Shown here: positions 17,764 to 26,615 of the stretch, in pieces
How positions within the stretch are numbered: position 1 is the stretch's first letter
How the letters are laid out: every line of letters begins with the position of its first letter
DNA from: Cryobacterium sp. SO2
GTDB lineage: Bacteria > Actinomycetota > Actinomycetes > Actinomycetales > Microbacteriaceae
Reading direction: 5' to 3'
Assembly (NCBI RefSeq): GCF_026151165.2
Contig: NZ_CP117849.1
Span: forward strand, 1,364,001-1,428,000
Length of the DNA stretch: 64,000 bases
Program-made: the position numbers and the translations under genes
The notes under the pieces: generated by a model
Database searches by the model: none
The model's input: only the letters and a program-made list of their open reading frames with translations
What the model was told of the DNA's origin: nothing

Positions 17764-18672
17764 GTGCTCGTCGTCATCGTCGGTCCGACCGGCACCGGCA
17801 AGTCCGAGCTCTCCCTCGACCTCGCCGAGCAGCTCATCTCGGCCGGCCAGCCGGCCGAGATCGTGAACGCGGATGCCATGCAGCTGTACCGCGGCATGGA
17901 CATCGGCACCGCCAAGCTGCCGGTGGCCGAACGCCGCGGGGTGCCACACCACCTCCTGGACGTTCTCGGCGTGGCAGACGAGGCCACGGTCGCGCGCTAC
18001 CAGGTGGACGCCAGGGCGGCCATCACCGACATCACCGAGCGCGGCGCGGTGCCGATCCTGGTCGGCGGCTCCGGTCTGTACGTGTCCTCGGTCGTCTACG
18101 ATTTCCAGTTCCCCGGCACCGACCCGGTGCTGCGCGCCCGCCTCGAGGCCGAGCTCGTTGAGCAGGGCCCCGGCCTGCTCTACGAACGGCTCAAGGCCGT
18201 CGACCCGGAGTCGGCCGCCCGCATCGGCGCGAGCAACGGCCGCCGGCTGGTGCGCGCACTCGAGGTCGTCGAACTCACCGGTGCCCCGCATGTCGCCGTG
18301 CTGCCCGGCGACCCGGTCTACTGGATGCCCGCGGTGACCCTGGGGCTGCGACTGCCCCGCGAGATTCTCACCCCCCGGCTCGATGCCAGGGTCGAGCGAA
18401 TGTGGGCGGCCGGCCTGGTCGACGAGGTACGTGGCCTGCTCCCCGCAGGCCTGGAAGCCGGTGTCACGGCCAGCCGCGCGATCGGCTACGCCCAGGCGCT
18501 CGGCCAGCTGCGCGGCACGCACAGTCAGGCCGAGGCCGTCGAGGCCACCCAGCAGCTCACCCGCCGCTATGCCCGCCGGCAGGTCAGCTGGTTCAAGCGC
18601 GACCCGCACACCCACTGGATCGACGCCGACGACACCGACCGCGTCGCCCAGGCCGCCCGTCACCTGCCCTGA
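17764..18672 (+). CDS. miaA: tRNA dimethylallyltransferase
   Basis: MiaA transfers a dimethylallyl group to A37 of tRNAs that read UNN codons. The 302-aa protein has the P-loop GPTGTGKS near 6-13, NADAMQLYRGMDIGTAKL near 37-55 and the C-terminal RRYARRQVSWFKRD block. It starts with GTG 17764, directly after miaB. All expected motifs are present. Confidence 0.95.
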   Translation: MLVVIVGPTGTGKSELSLDLAEQLISAGQPAEIVNADAMQLYRGMDIGTAKLPVAERRGVPHHLLDVLGVADEATVARYQVDARAAITDITERGAVPILVGGSGLYVSSVVYDFQFPGTDPVLRARLEAELVEQGPGLLYERLKAVDPESAARIGASNGRRLVRALEVVELTGAPHVAVLPGDPVYWMPAVTLGLRLPREILTPRLDARVERMWAAGLVDEVRGLLPAGLEAGVTASRAIGYAQALGQLRGTHSQAEAVEATQQLTRRYARRQVSWFKRDPHTHWIDADDTDRVAQAARHLP

Positions 18673-18719
18673 GTCGTCACCGGCCGTGTGCGGCCGACAT
18701 CACATCCTGGCCGAGTCCC

Positions 18720-18725
18720 TAAACT
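18720..18725 (+). promoter_or_regulatory. -10 box of dapF (leaderless type)
   Basis: TAAACT ends 7 nt before ATG 18732, and no Shine-Dalgarno site is visible. Confidence 0.6.
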
Positions 18726-18731
18726 GATCAG

Positions 18732-19613
18732 ATGAGCATCGATCTCCACTTCACCAAGGGTCACGGCACCGGCAACGACTTCGTGCTCTTCGCCGACCCG
18801 GACGGCCTGCTCACCCTGACCCCCGAGCAGATCCAGAGCGTCTGCGAACGCCGGTTCGGCGTCGGCGCCGACGGGATCATCCGGGCCGTGCGGTCGGCCA
18901 ACCTGGACGCGGGCGCCGCGGCCCTCGCCGAGGACGACACCGCCGAGTGGTTCATGGACTACTGGAACGCCGACGGCACGGTCTCGGAGATGTGCGGCAA
19001 CGGCATCCGCGTGTACACCCGTTTTCTGCTCGAGCAGGGCCTCGTGGAGCTCGGACCGGGCGAGACCCTGCCCATCGGCACCAGGAGCGGCGTGCGCGAC
19101 GTGCAGCGGAACGCCACCGGCTACCAGGTGGACCTGGGCCGCTGGCGGCTGGAGCCGGGGGAGACCCTGGTGCGCGCCAAGAACCTCGCCGTGGCGAGGC
19201 CGGGCCTGGGCATCAACGTGGGCAACCCGCACGTGGTGGTGGCCCTCGCCGACGCCGACGAGCTCGAGAGCGCCGACCTCACCTTCATTCCGCAGCTGGA
19301 CCCCGAGCCCGCCGACGGCGCCAACGTGGAGTTCGTGCTGCCGCACGACCCGCTGGTTGTCGACGGTGTCGGCCGCATCCGCATGCGCGTGCACGAACGC
19401 GGCAGCGGAGAAACCCTCTCCTGCGGCACCGGTGCCGTCGCCGCCGCCCTGGCCACCCGGCACTGGGCCGGCAAGGGTGCTCCGAACCAGTGGCGCGTCG
19501 AAGTCCCCGGCGGTGTCCTGGGCGTGCGCATGTTCCCCACCGAAGACGGCGAGCACGTCTCCCTCTCCGGCCCCGCGACCCTGGTCTTCGACGGCACCCT
19601 CACCCTGGCCTAA
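18732..19613 (+). CDS. dapF: Diaminopimelate epimerase
   Basis: DapF converts LL- to meso-diaminopimelate for peptidoglycan and lysine. The 293-aa protein contains both catalytic cysteines: Cys88 in MCGNGIR and about Cys231 in SCGTGA. It lies after miaB-miaA and before hflX, as in mycobacteria. A nested palindrome follows its stop. The same pathway's dapA is at 3077. Confidence 0.95.
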   Translation: MSIDLHFTKGHGTGNDFVLFADPDGLLTLTPEQIQSVCERRFGVGADGIIRAVRSANLDAGAAALAEDDTAEWFMDYWNADGTVSEMCGNGIRVYTRFLLEQGLVELGPGETLPIGTRSGVRDVQRNATGYQVDLGRWRLEPGETLVRAKNLAVARPGLGINVGNPHVVVALADADELESADLTFIPQLDPEPADGANVEFVLPHDPLVVDGVGRIRMRVHERGSGETLSCGTGAVAAALATRHWAGKGAPNQWRVEVPGGVLGVRMFPTEDGEHVSLSGPATLVFDGTLTLA

Positions 19614-19629
19614 CCCACAGGCCCACAAG

Positions 19630-19694
19630 CCCGCGAGCCGTGAGAAAAACCCCGAAAACCGGAGGTTTTCGGGGCTCAACTCACGGCTCGCGGG
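19630..19694. terminator. Bidirectional terminator, nested double stem
   Basis: An outer perfect 15-bp stem (CCCGCGAGCCGTGAG, 19630-19644, with 19680-19694) encloses an inner 11-bp stem (CCCCGAAAACC, 19650-19660, with 19664-19674) and a 3-nt loop. It lies between convergent dapF and the methyltransferase gene and overlaps neither coding region. Confidence 0.85.
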
Positions 19695-19699
19695 AGGGG

Positions 19700-20320
19700 T
19701 TACTCGGGTTTGTGGGCCTGCAGGATGCGGAAACCCTTATCGGTCGCATAGCGGGAGACTTCCAGGGCGCCGGGCTGGCCGGGGAACTCCTCCGCGAGCC
19801 AGCGCTGCAGCGAGTCTGAGCCGAGGTTCCGCTGCACGACAAGCCAGGCATCCGTGCCGGGCGTCAGGCGCGGCAGCCAGTGCTCGAGCATCGAGTGCAG
19901 CTCGGCCTTGCCGACCCGGATGGGCGGGTTCGACCAGATGCCGGCGAAAGCGACAGTGTCGGGAACATCCGCGGGCAGGACGGCGTTGATGTTGGTGAGC
20001 CCGAGGTTGGCGGCGTTCATCCGCACCAGGTCGAGGGCTCGCTCGTTGACGTCGACGGCCCAGACCGTGGCGGACGGGTCGGCCAGCGCGAGATGCAGGC
20101 TGATCGGGCCCCAGCCGCAGCCGAGGTCGAGCACATCCCCGCCGCCGGAGGGCAGCGGAGCTTCGCGCATCAGCACCTTGGTGCCGGTGTCGATGTGTTC
20201 GGGGGAGAAAATCGCGTTCGCGGTGGTGACCTCGCGGATCTGGCCGGCGATCTTCACGGTGATCTGCCGCAATTTCAGGTCGCTGCCCGGAGCCGACGAG
20301 AAATAGTGTTCGGAAGCCAT
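19700..20320 (-). CDS. Class I SAM-dependent methyltransferase, RsmC/RlmG-like
   Basis: The 206-aa protein has the SAM-binding motif LDLGCGWGPIS near 64-74 and the NPPIR motif near 130-134, which marks N-methyltransferases of the RsmC/RlmG (MTS) group acting on guanine N2 in rRNA. It is shorter than Escherichia coli RsmC because it lacks the N-terminal pseudo-methyltransferase domain, as in many actinobacteria. It is divergent from hflX with only 41 nt between the starts. The rRNA target is inferred. Confidence 0.8.
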   Translation of the reverse strand: MASEHYFSSAPGSDLKLRQITVKIAGQIREVTTANAIFSPEHIDTGTKVLMREAPLPSGGGDVLDLGCGWGPISLHLALADPSATVWAVDVNERALDLVRMNAANLGLTNINAVLPADVPDTVAFAGIWSNPPIRVGKAELHSMLEHWLPRLTPGTDAWLVVQRNLGSDSLQRWLAEEFPGQPGALEVSRYATDKGFRILQAHKPE

Positions 20321-20348
20321 ACAACGAACTTATCGAAAGAAGAGGAAC

Positions 20349-20354
20349 TAGAGT
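20349..20354 (+). promoter_or_regulatory. -10 box of hflX (leaderless type)
   Basis: TAGAGT ends 8 nt before ATG 20362. Confidence 0.45.
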
Positions 20355-20361
20355 TAAAGCA

Positions 20362-21903
20362 ATGACTGAATCAACCGCTCCACACGACGATGACGATGTA
20401 GTTGCGCGCGTGCTGGCCAGCGCCGAGAGCCGTTCGTCCGGCTACTCCCTCTTCGCCAGCGGATCGGCGCAGGCACTGCAGGCCCGCCCGGCCGACGGCG
20501 GCTTCGACGGCGGCGACCACGACGGCGAACAGACCGAGCGTGAAGACCGCAACGCCCTGCGCCGCGTCGGCGGACTCTCCACCGAACTCCAGGACGTCAC
20601 CGAGGTCGAATACCGCCAGCTGCGCCTCGAAAACGTGGTGCTGATCGGCGTGTACTCCGCCCGCAGCCTGCTCGACGCCGAGAACTCCATGCGCGAACTC
20701 GCCGCCCTGGCCGAAACCGCCGGTGCCACCGTGCTCGACGGCCTGCTGCAGCGCCGCGCCACCCCAGACCCGAGCACCTATCTCGGAAAGGGCAAGGCCC
20801 TCGAACTGGCCTCCATCGTGGCGGCGCTCGGCGCCGACACCGTGATCGCCGACTCCGAACTCGCGCCCAGCCAGCGGCGTGCCCTCGAAGACGTCGTCAA
20901 GGTGAAGGTCATCGACCGCACCGCCGTGATCCTCGACATCTTCAGCCAGCACGCCAAGAGCCGGGAGGGCAAGGCGCAGGTCGAACTTGCCCAGCTCGCC
21001 TACCTGCTTCCCCGCCTGCGCGGCTGGGGCGACTCGATGTCCCGCCAGGCCGGTGGCCAGGTCGGTGGCACCGGAGCCGGCATGGGCTCGCGTGGACCCG
21101 GTGAGACGAAGATCGAACTCGACCGCCGGCGCATCCACACCCGGATGTCGCGCCTGCGTAAGCAGATGATCGAGATGAAGCCCGCCCGCGAGGCCAAGCG
21201 CGCCAACCGCAAGCGCAACGCGGTGCCGTCTGTGGCCATCGTCGGGTACACCAACGCCGGCAAGTCCAGCCTGCTCAACCGCATCACCAAGGCCGGCGTG
21301 CTGGTGGAGAACTCCCTGTTCGCCACCCTGGACGCCACCGTGCGCAAGTCCAGCACCGCCGACGGCCGGCTGTACACCTTCACCGACACCGTCGGTTTTG
21401 TGCGCAACCTGCCGCACCAGTTGGTGGAGGCGTTCCGCTCCACCCTCGAGGAGGTCGCGGACTCCGACGTCATCATCCACGTCGTGGACGCGTCACATCC
21501 CGACCCGGCCAGCCAGCTGGCCACGGTGCGCGAGGTCATCGGCGAGGTCGGCGCCAGCGCCATCCCCGAGCTGGTCGTGTTCAACAAGAGCGACCTGGTC
21601 AGCGACGACGACCGCCTCGTGCTGCGCGGGCTCTCCCCGCAGGCGATCTTCGTGTCGGCGCGCTCCGGCGAAGGCATCGAGGCCGTGCTCACGGCCATCG
21701 AGACCATGCTGCCCCGCCCGGAAATCAGGCTGGACCTGCTCATCCCGTATGACCGCGGCGACCTCATCCCGATCCTGCACGGCCAGGGCAAGGTGCTGGC
21801 CCTGGACTACGCCGAGACCGGCACCCTCGTGACCGCGCTCGTGTCCGCCGGCATCGAGGCGCAGTTCACCCCGTTCGTGGTGGCCCCCGCCATCGCCAGC
21901 TGA
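20362..21903 (+). CDS. hflX: GTPase HflX
   Basis: HflX is a ribosome-splitting GTPase that acts on the 50S subunit under stress. The 513-aa protein has the HflX N-terminal domain, a Gly-rich linker (GGQVGGTGAGMGSRGPGETKIE) and a G domain with G1 GYTNAGKSSL near 293-302, G3 DTVGF near 340 and G4 NKSD near 411. Its N-terminal 80 residues are acidic and variable. It lies between dapF and the metF leader; in mycobacteria hflX also follows dapF. Confidence 0.94.
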   Translation: MTESTAPHDDDDVVARVLASAESRSSGYSLFASGSAQALQARPADGGFDGGDHDGEQTEREDRNALRRVGGLSTELQDVTEVEYRQLRLENVVLIGVYSARSLLDAENSMRELAALAETAGATVLDGLLQRRATPDPSTYLGKGKALELASIVAALGADTVIADSELAPSQRRALEDVVKVKVIDRTAVILDIFSQHAKSREGKAQVELAQLAYLLPRLRGWGDSMSRQAGGQVGGTGAGMGSRGPGETKIELDRRRIHTRMSRLRKQMIEMKPAREAKRANRKRNAVPSVAIVGYTNAGKSSLLNRITKAGVLVENSLFATLDATVRKSSTADGRLYTFTDTVGFVRNLPHQLVEAFRSTLEEVADSDVIIHVVDASHPDPASQLATVREVIGEVGASAIPELVVFNKSDLVSDDDRLVLRGLSPQAIFVSARSGEGIEAVLTAIETMLPRPEIRLDLLIPYDRGDLIPILHGQGKVLALDYAETGTLVTALVSAGIEAQFTPFVVAPAIAS

Positions 21904-22040
21904 CACCAGCACCAGCCGCCGGGCGGCATCCGCAGTCGAACACTGACAGCGGATGCCGCCCGCTGCTGTTAACACCCGATTCTGCACCGCAACGTAACAT
22001 TCGGCCATCCGGGTGCGAGCGCGAATACCCGTTGTTAGAG

Positions 22041-22187
22041 TCATCTCATTCGTTGCCGGGAGCACCACCCGCCCGGCATGGAGCGACAGCCGAGCCCGGC
22101 ACCCGCCCGCGAGCAACCGCCTGGTTTTCGGGGCGGTCCGCGGCCGCCTGGCCTTCGAGTTGTACCGACCATGCCGAATGAGGAACC
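22041..22187 (+). promoter_or_regulatory. Structured metF-metE leader, candidate SAM-class riboswitch
   Basis: The leader can form a closing stem CGGCATGG (22074-22081) with CCATGCCG (22169-22176). Inside are GAGCGACAGC (22081-22090), GAGCCCGGC, GAGCAACC (22111-22118) and a small stem ACCGCC/GGCGGT (22116-22121 with 22132-22137). These resemble the conserved GAGCGACAGC and CGGCAACC elements of SAM-I/IV type riboswitches. A competing stem CTCATTCG (22045-22052) with CGAATGAG (22175-22182) would cover part of the GAGGA ribosome binding site. The two stems share bases 22175-22176 and so exclude each other, as an on/off switch would need. The riboswitch class is inference from memory. Confidence 0.5.
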
Positions 22188-23228
22188 ATGACAGCGTCTT
22201 TCGCGTCCACGACAGCGGACCCGGTCTGTCCGCCGAACACGCCGTTCTCCTTCGAGCTCTATCCGCCCAAATCGGATGCCGCCGAAACCGCGTTGCACAC
22301 CACCATCGACGAGCTGGCCGCGGCCGGACCCGACTTCATCTCGGTGACCTACGGCGCCACGGGCTCGTCCCGCACCTCCTCGCTGGACGTGCTGCGCTAC
22401 ATCCGCCGGGCCACCCAGGTCGACCCGATGGCGCACCTCACCTGCGTCGGCTCCTCGCACGCCGAGGCCAGCAGCCTGATCCGCGAGTTCCTCGACGCCG
22501 GGGTGCGCAGCTTCCTCGCCCTGCGCGGCGACCCGCCGGAGGGCCTCACCGAAGGGGACACCTTCCTCGGTGACCTGCACAGCGCCGGCGAACTCGTGCA
22601 GCTGATCCACCGGGTGCAGGCCGAGCGGGTGCCGTACCAGGAGACACCCATTCCCGGGCTGCCGCGGGCACGGGCGGTCAAGACCGAACGCGAACACGTG
22701 CGCATAGCCGTGGCCGCCTTCCCGAACGGGCACCCGCGCTCACGCTCCACGGCGCAGGACATCGACACGCTGCTGGCCAAGCAGGCCGCGGGGGCGAACC
22801 TGGCCATCACGCAGCTCTTCTTCCACGCCGACCACTACCTGAGCTTCATCCAGCGGGCCAGGGAAGCGGGGGTCGAGTTCCCGATCCTGCCCGGCATCAT
22901 GCCCGTCACCAGCCCCAGCCGGCTCCGGCGCATCCTCGAGTTGTCGGGGGAGGACCTGCCCAGCGACCTCTCGATCCAGCTGGAGGTGGAGCCCACCGCG
23001 GAGGGCCAGCGCGAGATCGGCATCAGCCACGCGGCCACCCTGGCGTCGAAGCTCGTCGCCGGCGGTGCCCCCGGCCTGCACCTCTACGCCTTCAACCAGC
23101 ATGCGACGGTGCTGGCCGTGCTCGAGCGCGCCGGTGTCCTGCCGCGTGTCGGCGCACCGGCGACCCCGTCAACCAGCCCCACCGGCATCCCCACTGCCGG
23201 CACTCACCCCACGAAGGACAAGCGATGA
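22188..23228 (+). CDS. metF: 5,10-methylenetetrahydrofolate reductase
   Basis: MetF supplies 5-methyltetrahydrofolate, the methyl donor for methionine synthesis. The 346-aa product begins with the family block FSFELYPPKSD (PFSFEFFPPK in others), has SVTYGATGSSR near 47-57, RGDPPEG near 112-118 and the ending segment PGLHLYAFN. The tail of about 35 residues is Pro/Thr-rich. Its stop overlaps the metE start (ATGA), so the methyl donor and the methyl-transfer enzyme are translated together. ATG 22188 follows GAGGA. Confidence 0.94.
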   Translation: MTASFASTTADPVCPPNTPFSFELYPPKSDAAETALHTTIDELAAAGPDFISVTYGATGSSRTSSLDVLRYIRRATQVDPMAHLTCVGSSHAEASSLIREFLDAGVRSFLALRGDPPEGLTEGDTFLGDLHSAGELVQLIHRVQAERVPYQETPIPGLPRARAVKTEREHVRIAVAAFPNGHPRSRSTAQDIDTLLAKQAAGANLAITQLFFHADHYLSFIQRAREAGVEFPILPGIMPVTSPSRLRRILELSGEDLPSDLSIQLEVEPTAEGQREIGISHAATLASKLVAGGAPGLHLYAFNQHATVLAVLERAGVLPRVGAPATPSTSPTGIPTAGTHPTKDKR

Positions 23229-25549
23229 CCACGACTGACATCCCCGCGTTCCCCACCGGAACGATCCTCGGCTACCCACGGATCGGGCGCCGGCGTGAAC
23301 TGAAGAAGGCAATCGAGGCGTTCTGGGGCGGCCGGATCGACGCCGCAGAGCTGGAGGCCGCCGCCGCCGGGCTGCGGCGCGCCACCCGGCAGCGGCTCGC
23401 CGGGCTGGGCCTGGGACGCAGGGACTCCTCGATCCCCGAGAGCTTCTCCTTCTATGACCAGGTGTTGGATGCCGCCGTCACGGTCGGCGCCATTCCTGCC
23501 CGGTTCGCAGACCTCGTCGATGCCGACGGCCACCTCGACCTGGCCGGGTACTTCACCCTGGCGCGCGGGGCCGGCGACAACCTGCCGCTCGAGATGACCA
23601 AGTGGTTCGACTCCAACTATCACTACCTGGTGCCCGAGATCGGCCCGGAGACCCGGTTCCACCTGGCCAGCGACCGGATCGTGCGGGAGTTCGAGGAAGC
23701 CGTCGCCGACGGCTACCTGACCCGCCCGGTGATCGTCGGCCCGGTGACCTTCCTGCTCCTGGCCAAGCCGAGCGACGGGGCCCCGGCGGGCTTCCATCCG
23801 CTCGACAGGCTCGCCGACCTGCTGCCGGTCTATCAGGACCTGATCGAACGCCTGGCCGTCGCCGGTGCCGAGTGGGTGCAGCTGGATGAGCCCGCCCTCG
23901 TCAGCGAGAGCATCGACATCCCGCGGGAACGCACTCTCGCCGCCGTCGCCCAGGCCTACGCGGCTCTCGGCGGCCTGGACACCCGGCCGGGCCTGTTCGT
24001 CGCTGCGCCCTACGGCAGCCTCGACGATGCCCTGGCCGTGCTGGCCACGGCTCCTATCGAGGCCATCGGCCTCGACCTCGTGCGCGGCACGGTGCCGGCT
24101 GCCGTCCCCGGGCTGAAGGACAAGACCCTCGTCGGCGGTGTCATCGACGGGCACAACATCTGGCGTGGTGACCTCGCGGCGGCGTTCGACCACGCGCGCC
24201 GGCTGGAAACCCTGAGCCCGAACGTTGCGGTCTCCACCTCCACCTCATTGGTGCACCTGCCACACGACGTCGCCGACGAGACCAAGCTCGGTCCCGAGTT
24301 GGCCGGCTGGCTGGCCTTCGCCGACCAGAAGATCGGCCAGGTCGCCACCCTCGCCCGGGGCCTCGCCACAGGACGGGAGACGATCCAGGCCCATCTGGAT
24401 GCGGCGACCGCGTCGCTGGCCTCCCGCCGGGTCTCACCCGGCGTGCGCGACGGCGCCGTGCGCTCCAGGCTCGAGATCCTCACGCCGGCGGACTTCAGCC
24501 GCGGCGACTACGAGTCCAGGGTGGCCGCACAGGCGGCCGTGCTCGACCTGCCGCCGCTGCCGACCACCACCATCGGCTCGTTCCCGCAGACCGGCGACAT
24601 TCGTCGCGCCCGGGCCCGCCTGGTGGCTGGGGACCTCTCCCCGGCCGACTACCGCGATGTCATGCGCGCCGAGATCGCCCGGGTCGTGCAGCTGCAGGAG
24701 GACCTCGGTCTGGACGTGCTGGTGCACGGCGAACCCGAGCGCAACGACATGGTGCAGTACTTTGCCGAGAACCTGGACGGTTTCGCCGTCACGGAGAACG
24801 GCTGGGTGCAGTCCTACGGCACCCGGTGTACCCGACCGTCGATCCTCTGGGGTGATGTGTCCAGGCCCCGGCCGATCACGGTCGAATGGTCCAGCTACAC
24901 CCAGACCCTCACCGAGAAGCCCGTCAAGGGCATGCTCACCGGACCGGTGACCATCCTGGCCTGGTCGTTCGTGCGCGACGACCAGCCGCTGGGCGAGACC
25001 GCCCGCCAGGTGGCCCTGGCCCTGCGCGATGAGATCGGCGACCTGGAGGCCGCGGGCATCCGGGTGGTCCAGGTGGACGAGCCCGCCCTGCGCGAACTCC
25101 TGCCGCTGAAGAAGAAGGACCACGCCGACTACCTCGACTGGTCGGTCGGATCGTTCCGGCTCGCCACGGCCGGGGTCGCCGACCAGACCCAGATCCACAC
25201 CCACCTCTGTTACTCCGAGTTCGGGGTCGTGATCGACGCCATCCGCAACCTGGACGCCGACGTCACCAGCATCGAGGCCGCCAGGTCGAAGATGGAGGTC
25301 GTCACCGACATCCAGGCGAGCGGCTTCGACCACGGCATCGGCCCGGGCGTGTACGACATCCACTCCCCGCGGGTGCCGGGCGTGCCTGAGATCACCGAAC
25401 TGCTGGAACGGGCGCTCGAAGCGATCCCAGCCCGGCAGGTGTGGGTGAACCCGGATTGCGGGCTGAAGACCAGGGGGTACGCCGAGACCGTCGACTCGCT
25501 GCGCAACATCGTCGACGCCACGCGGGCGGTTCGCGCCACGCTGGTCTGA
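23225..25549 (+). CDS. metE: Cobalamin-independent methionine synthase
   Basis: MetE transfers the methyl group of 5-methyltetrahydrofolate to homocysteine without vitamin B12. The 774-aa protein has both homologous barrel domains. The N-terminal GYPRIGRRRELKKA block is present, and zinc ligands are visible as HTHLCYSE (His about 658, Cys about 661) and NPDCGLKTRG (Cys about 745). It is co-translated with metF. A terminator follows. I saw no cobalamin riboswitch upstream, so any control here probably responds to the metF leader instead. Confidence 0.96.
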   Translation: MTTTDIPAFPTGTILGYPRIGRRRELKKAIEAFWGGRIDAAELEAAAAGLRRATRQRLAGLGLGRRDSSIPESFSFYDQVLDAAVTVGAIPARFADLVDADGHLDLAGYFTLARGAGDNLPLEMTKWFDSNYHYLVPEIGPETRFHLASDRIVREFEEAVADGYLTRPVIVGPVTFLLLAKPSDGAPAGFHPLDRLADLLPVYQDLIERLAVAGAEWVQLDEPALVSESIDIPRERTLAAVAQAYAALGGLDTRPGLFVAAPYGSLDDALAVLATAPIEAIGLDLVRGTVPAAVPGLKDKTLVGGVIDGHNIWRGDLAAAFDHARRLETLSPNVAVSTSTSLVHLPHDVADETKLGPELAGWLAFADQKIGQVATLARGLATGRETIQAHLDAATASLASRRVSPGVRDGAVRSRLEILTPADFSRGDYESRVAAQAAVLDLPPLPTTTIGSFPQTGDIRRARARLVAGDLSPADYRDVMRAEIARVVQLQEDLGLDVLVHGEPERNDMVQYFAENLDGFAVTENGWVQSYGTRCTRPSILWGDVSRPRPITVEWSSYTQTLTEKPVKGMLTGPVTILAWSFVRDDQPLGETARQVALALRDEIGDLEAAGIRVVQVDEPALRELLPLKKKDHADYLDWSVGSFRLATAGVADQTQIHTHLCYSEFGVVIDAIRNLDADVTSIEAARSKMEVVTDIQASGFDHGIGPGVYDIHSPRVPGVPEITELLERALEAIPARQVWVNPDCGLKTRGYAETVDSLRNIVDATRAVRATLV

Positions 25550-25570
25550 CCGATGCCGCGTTAACGCACC

Positions 25571-25598
25571 AGGCCCGGCCCCTCGCGGGGCCGGGCCT
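25571..25598. terminator. Terminator hairpin between metE and lexA
   Basis: AGGCCCGGCCCC (25571-25582) pairs perfectly with 25587-25598 over a TCGC loop. It lies between convergent genes, so it can serve both strands. Confidence 0.85.
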
Positions 25599-25620
25599 GC
25601 TCTGTGCTCGTGCTGCCGGA

Positions 25621-26322
25621 CTAGACCGAGCGCAGCACCGCGACGACCTTGCCCAGTACCTCGGCGTAATCGCCCAGGATCGGCTCGAAGTTGGTGTTGC
25701 GGGGGAGTAGCCAGGTGTGGCCGTCGCGCTGGCGCAGCACCTTCACGGTGGCCTCGCCATCGAGCATGGCGGCCACGATCTCGCCGTTCTCCGCGGTCTT
25801 CTGCTGTCGGATGACCACCCAGTCACCGTCGCAGATGGCCGCGTCGATCATCGACTCACCGACGACCTTGAGCATGAAGAGTTCACCCTTGCCCACCAGC
25901 TGGCGGGGGAGCGGGAAGATCTCGTCGATCTGCTGGTCGGCCATGATCGGGATACCGGCGGCGATACGACCGACCAACGGCACCATCGCCGCGTCACCCA
26001 CCTGGATGCCGGACTGGTAATCGTCGGCAGCACCGGGTGTGACCTCGTCGGTGGACTGCGGCAGCTCGATGAGGACTTCGAGGGCACGCGGCCGGTTGGG
26101 ATCACGACGCAGGTAACCGCTCAGCTCAAGCTGGTTGAGCTGGTGGGTGACGCTCGAGAGCGAGGACAGGCCCACTGCGTCACCGATCTCCCGCATGCTC
26201 GGCGGGTAGCCCCTGTCGCGCACTGAGCGCTGGATGACGTCCATGATGGCGCGTTGTTTGTCGCTCAGGCTCTTGCGGCGCCGGGTGCCGCCCTTATCCC
26301 GAGGTGTGCTCTCCTGTGCCAC
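25621..26322 (-). CDS. lexA: SOS repressor LexA
   Basis: LexA represses DNA damage genes until RecA filaments trigger self-cleavage. The 233-aa protein has an N-terminal winged helix (LSDKQRAIMDVIQ, then PSMREIGDAVGLSS), the Ala122-Gly123 cleavage site and the Ser157 (VGESMID) and Lys194 (ATVKVL) dyad. I chose GTG 26322 because AGAGGAG lies 7 nt upstream on the minus strand; frames from 26361 or 26559 add residues not typical of LexA. It is divergent from the LysM gene. Confidence 0.95.
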   Translation of the reverse strand: MAQESTPRDKGGTRRRKSLSDKQRAIMDVIQRSVRDRGYPPSMREIGDAVGLSSLSSVTHQLNQLELSGYLRRDPNRPRALEVLIELPQSTDEVTPGAADDYQSGIQVGDAAMVPLVGRIAAGIPIMADQQIDEIFPLPRQLVGKGELFMLKVVGESMIDAAICDGDWVVIRQQKTAENGEIVAAMLDGEATVKVLRQRDGHTWLLPRNTNFEPILGDYAEVLGKVVAVLRSV

Positions 26323-26495
26323 GTTATCGCTCCTCTGCTTGTCGGTTCCGGGTGGGTGCATCTGACGCAGCCGGATCAGGTCAGGGATCACGTCAGAAGG
26401 AATGTCGGTGGTGTCTGTTTGAGTACTGCTACCCGATCGAAACTGTAGCCAAGGGGCTCGGAATCGTAGACAGGTATTCGAGTGTGTTGCGAAAT

Positions 26496-26520
26496 CTGTT
26501 TCCATAATATCCGGAAACAG
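26496..26520. repeat. 8-bp inverted repeat in the lexA/LysM intergenic region
   Basis: CTGTTTCC (26496-26503) pairs with GGAAACAG (26513-26520) around an AT-rich 9-nt centre (ATAATATCC). Its role is unknown; it lies 19 nt before the SOS box and could be part of the lexA promoter region. Confidence 0.5.
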
Positions 26521-26538
26521 GGTTGCTTGTTCGAACAC

Positions 26539-26554
26539 TCGAAGATATATTCGG
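26539..26554 (+). promoter_or_regulatory. SOS box in the lexA/LysM intergenic region
   Basis: TCGAAGATATATTCGG has the same TCGAA-N6-TTCGG outline as the recA box. The overlapping TATATT could act as the -10 element for the LysM gene 62 nt downstream. The adjacent palindrome TGTTCGAACA (26528-26537) may be a further LexA half-site. Confidence 0.6.
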
Positions 26555-26615
26555 AACATAGATTCGCATCCGGCCCTCCCGGCCGAGGGCCGGATGCGTT
26601 ACCAGGAGGTTCGAC

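Noticed and set aside
15967..18663. Minus-strand frame of 898 codons opposite recX-miaB-miaA
   Set aside because: Same reasoning: the plus-strand genes have full catalytic motifs, while this frame has none.
22041..22187. Cobalamin riboswitch before metF-metE
   Set aside because: The conserved cobalamin motifs (GCCACTG and the AGTCAGGAGACC-type region) are not present.
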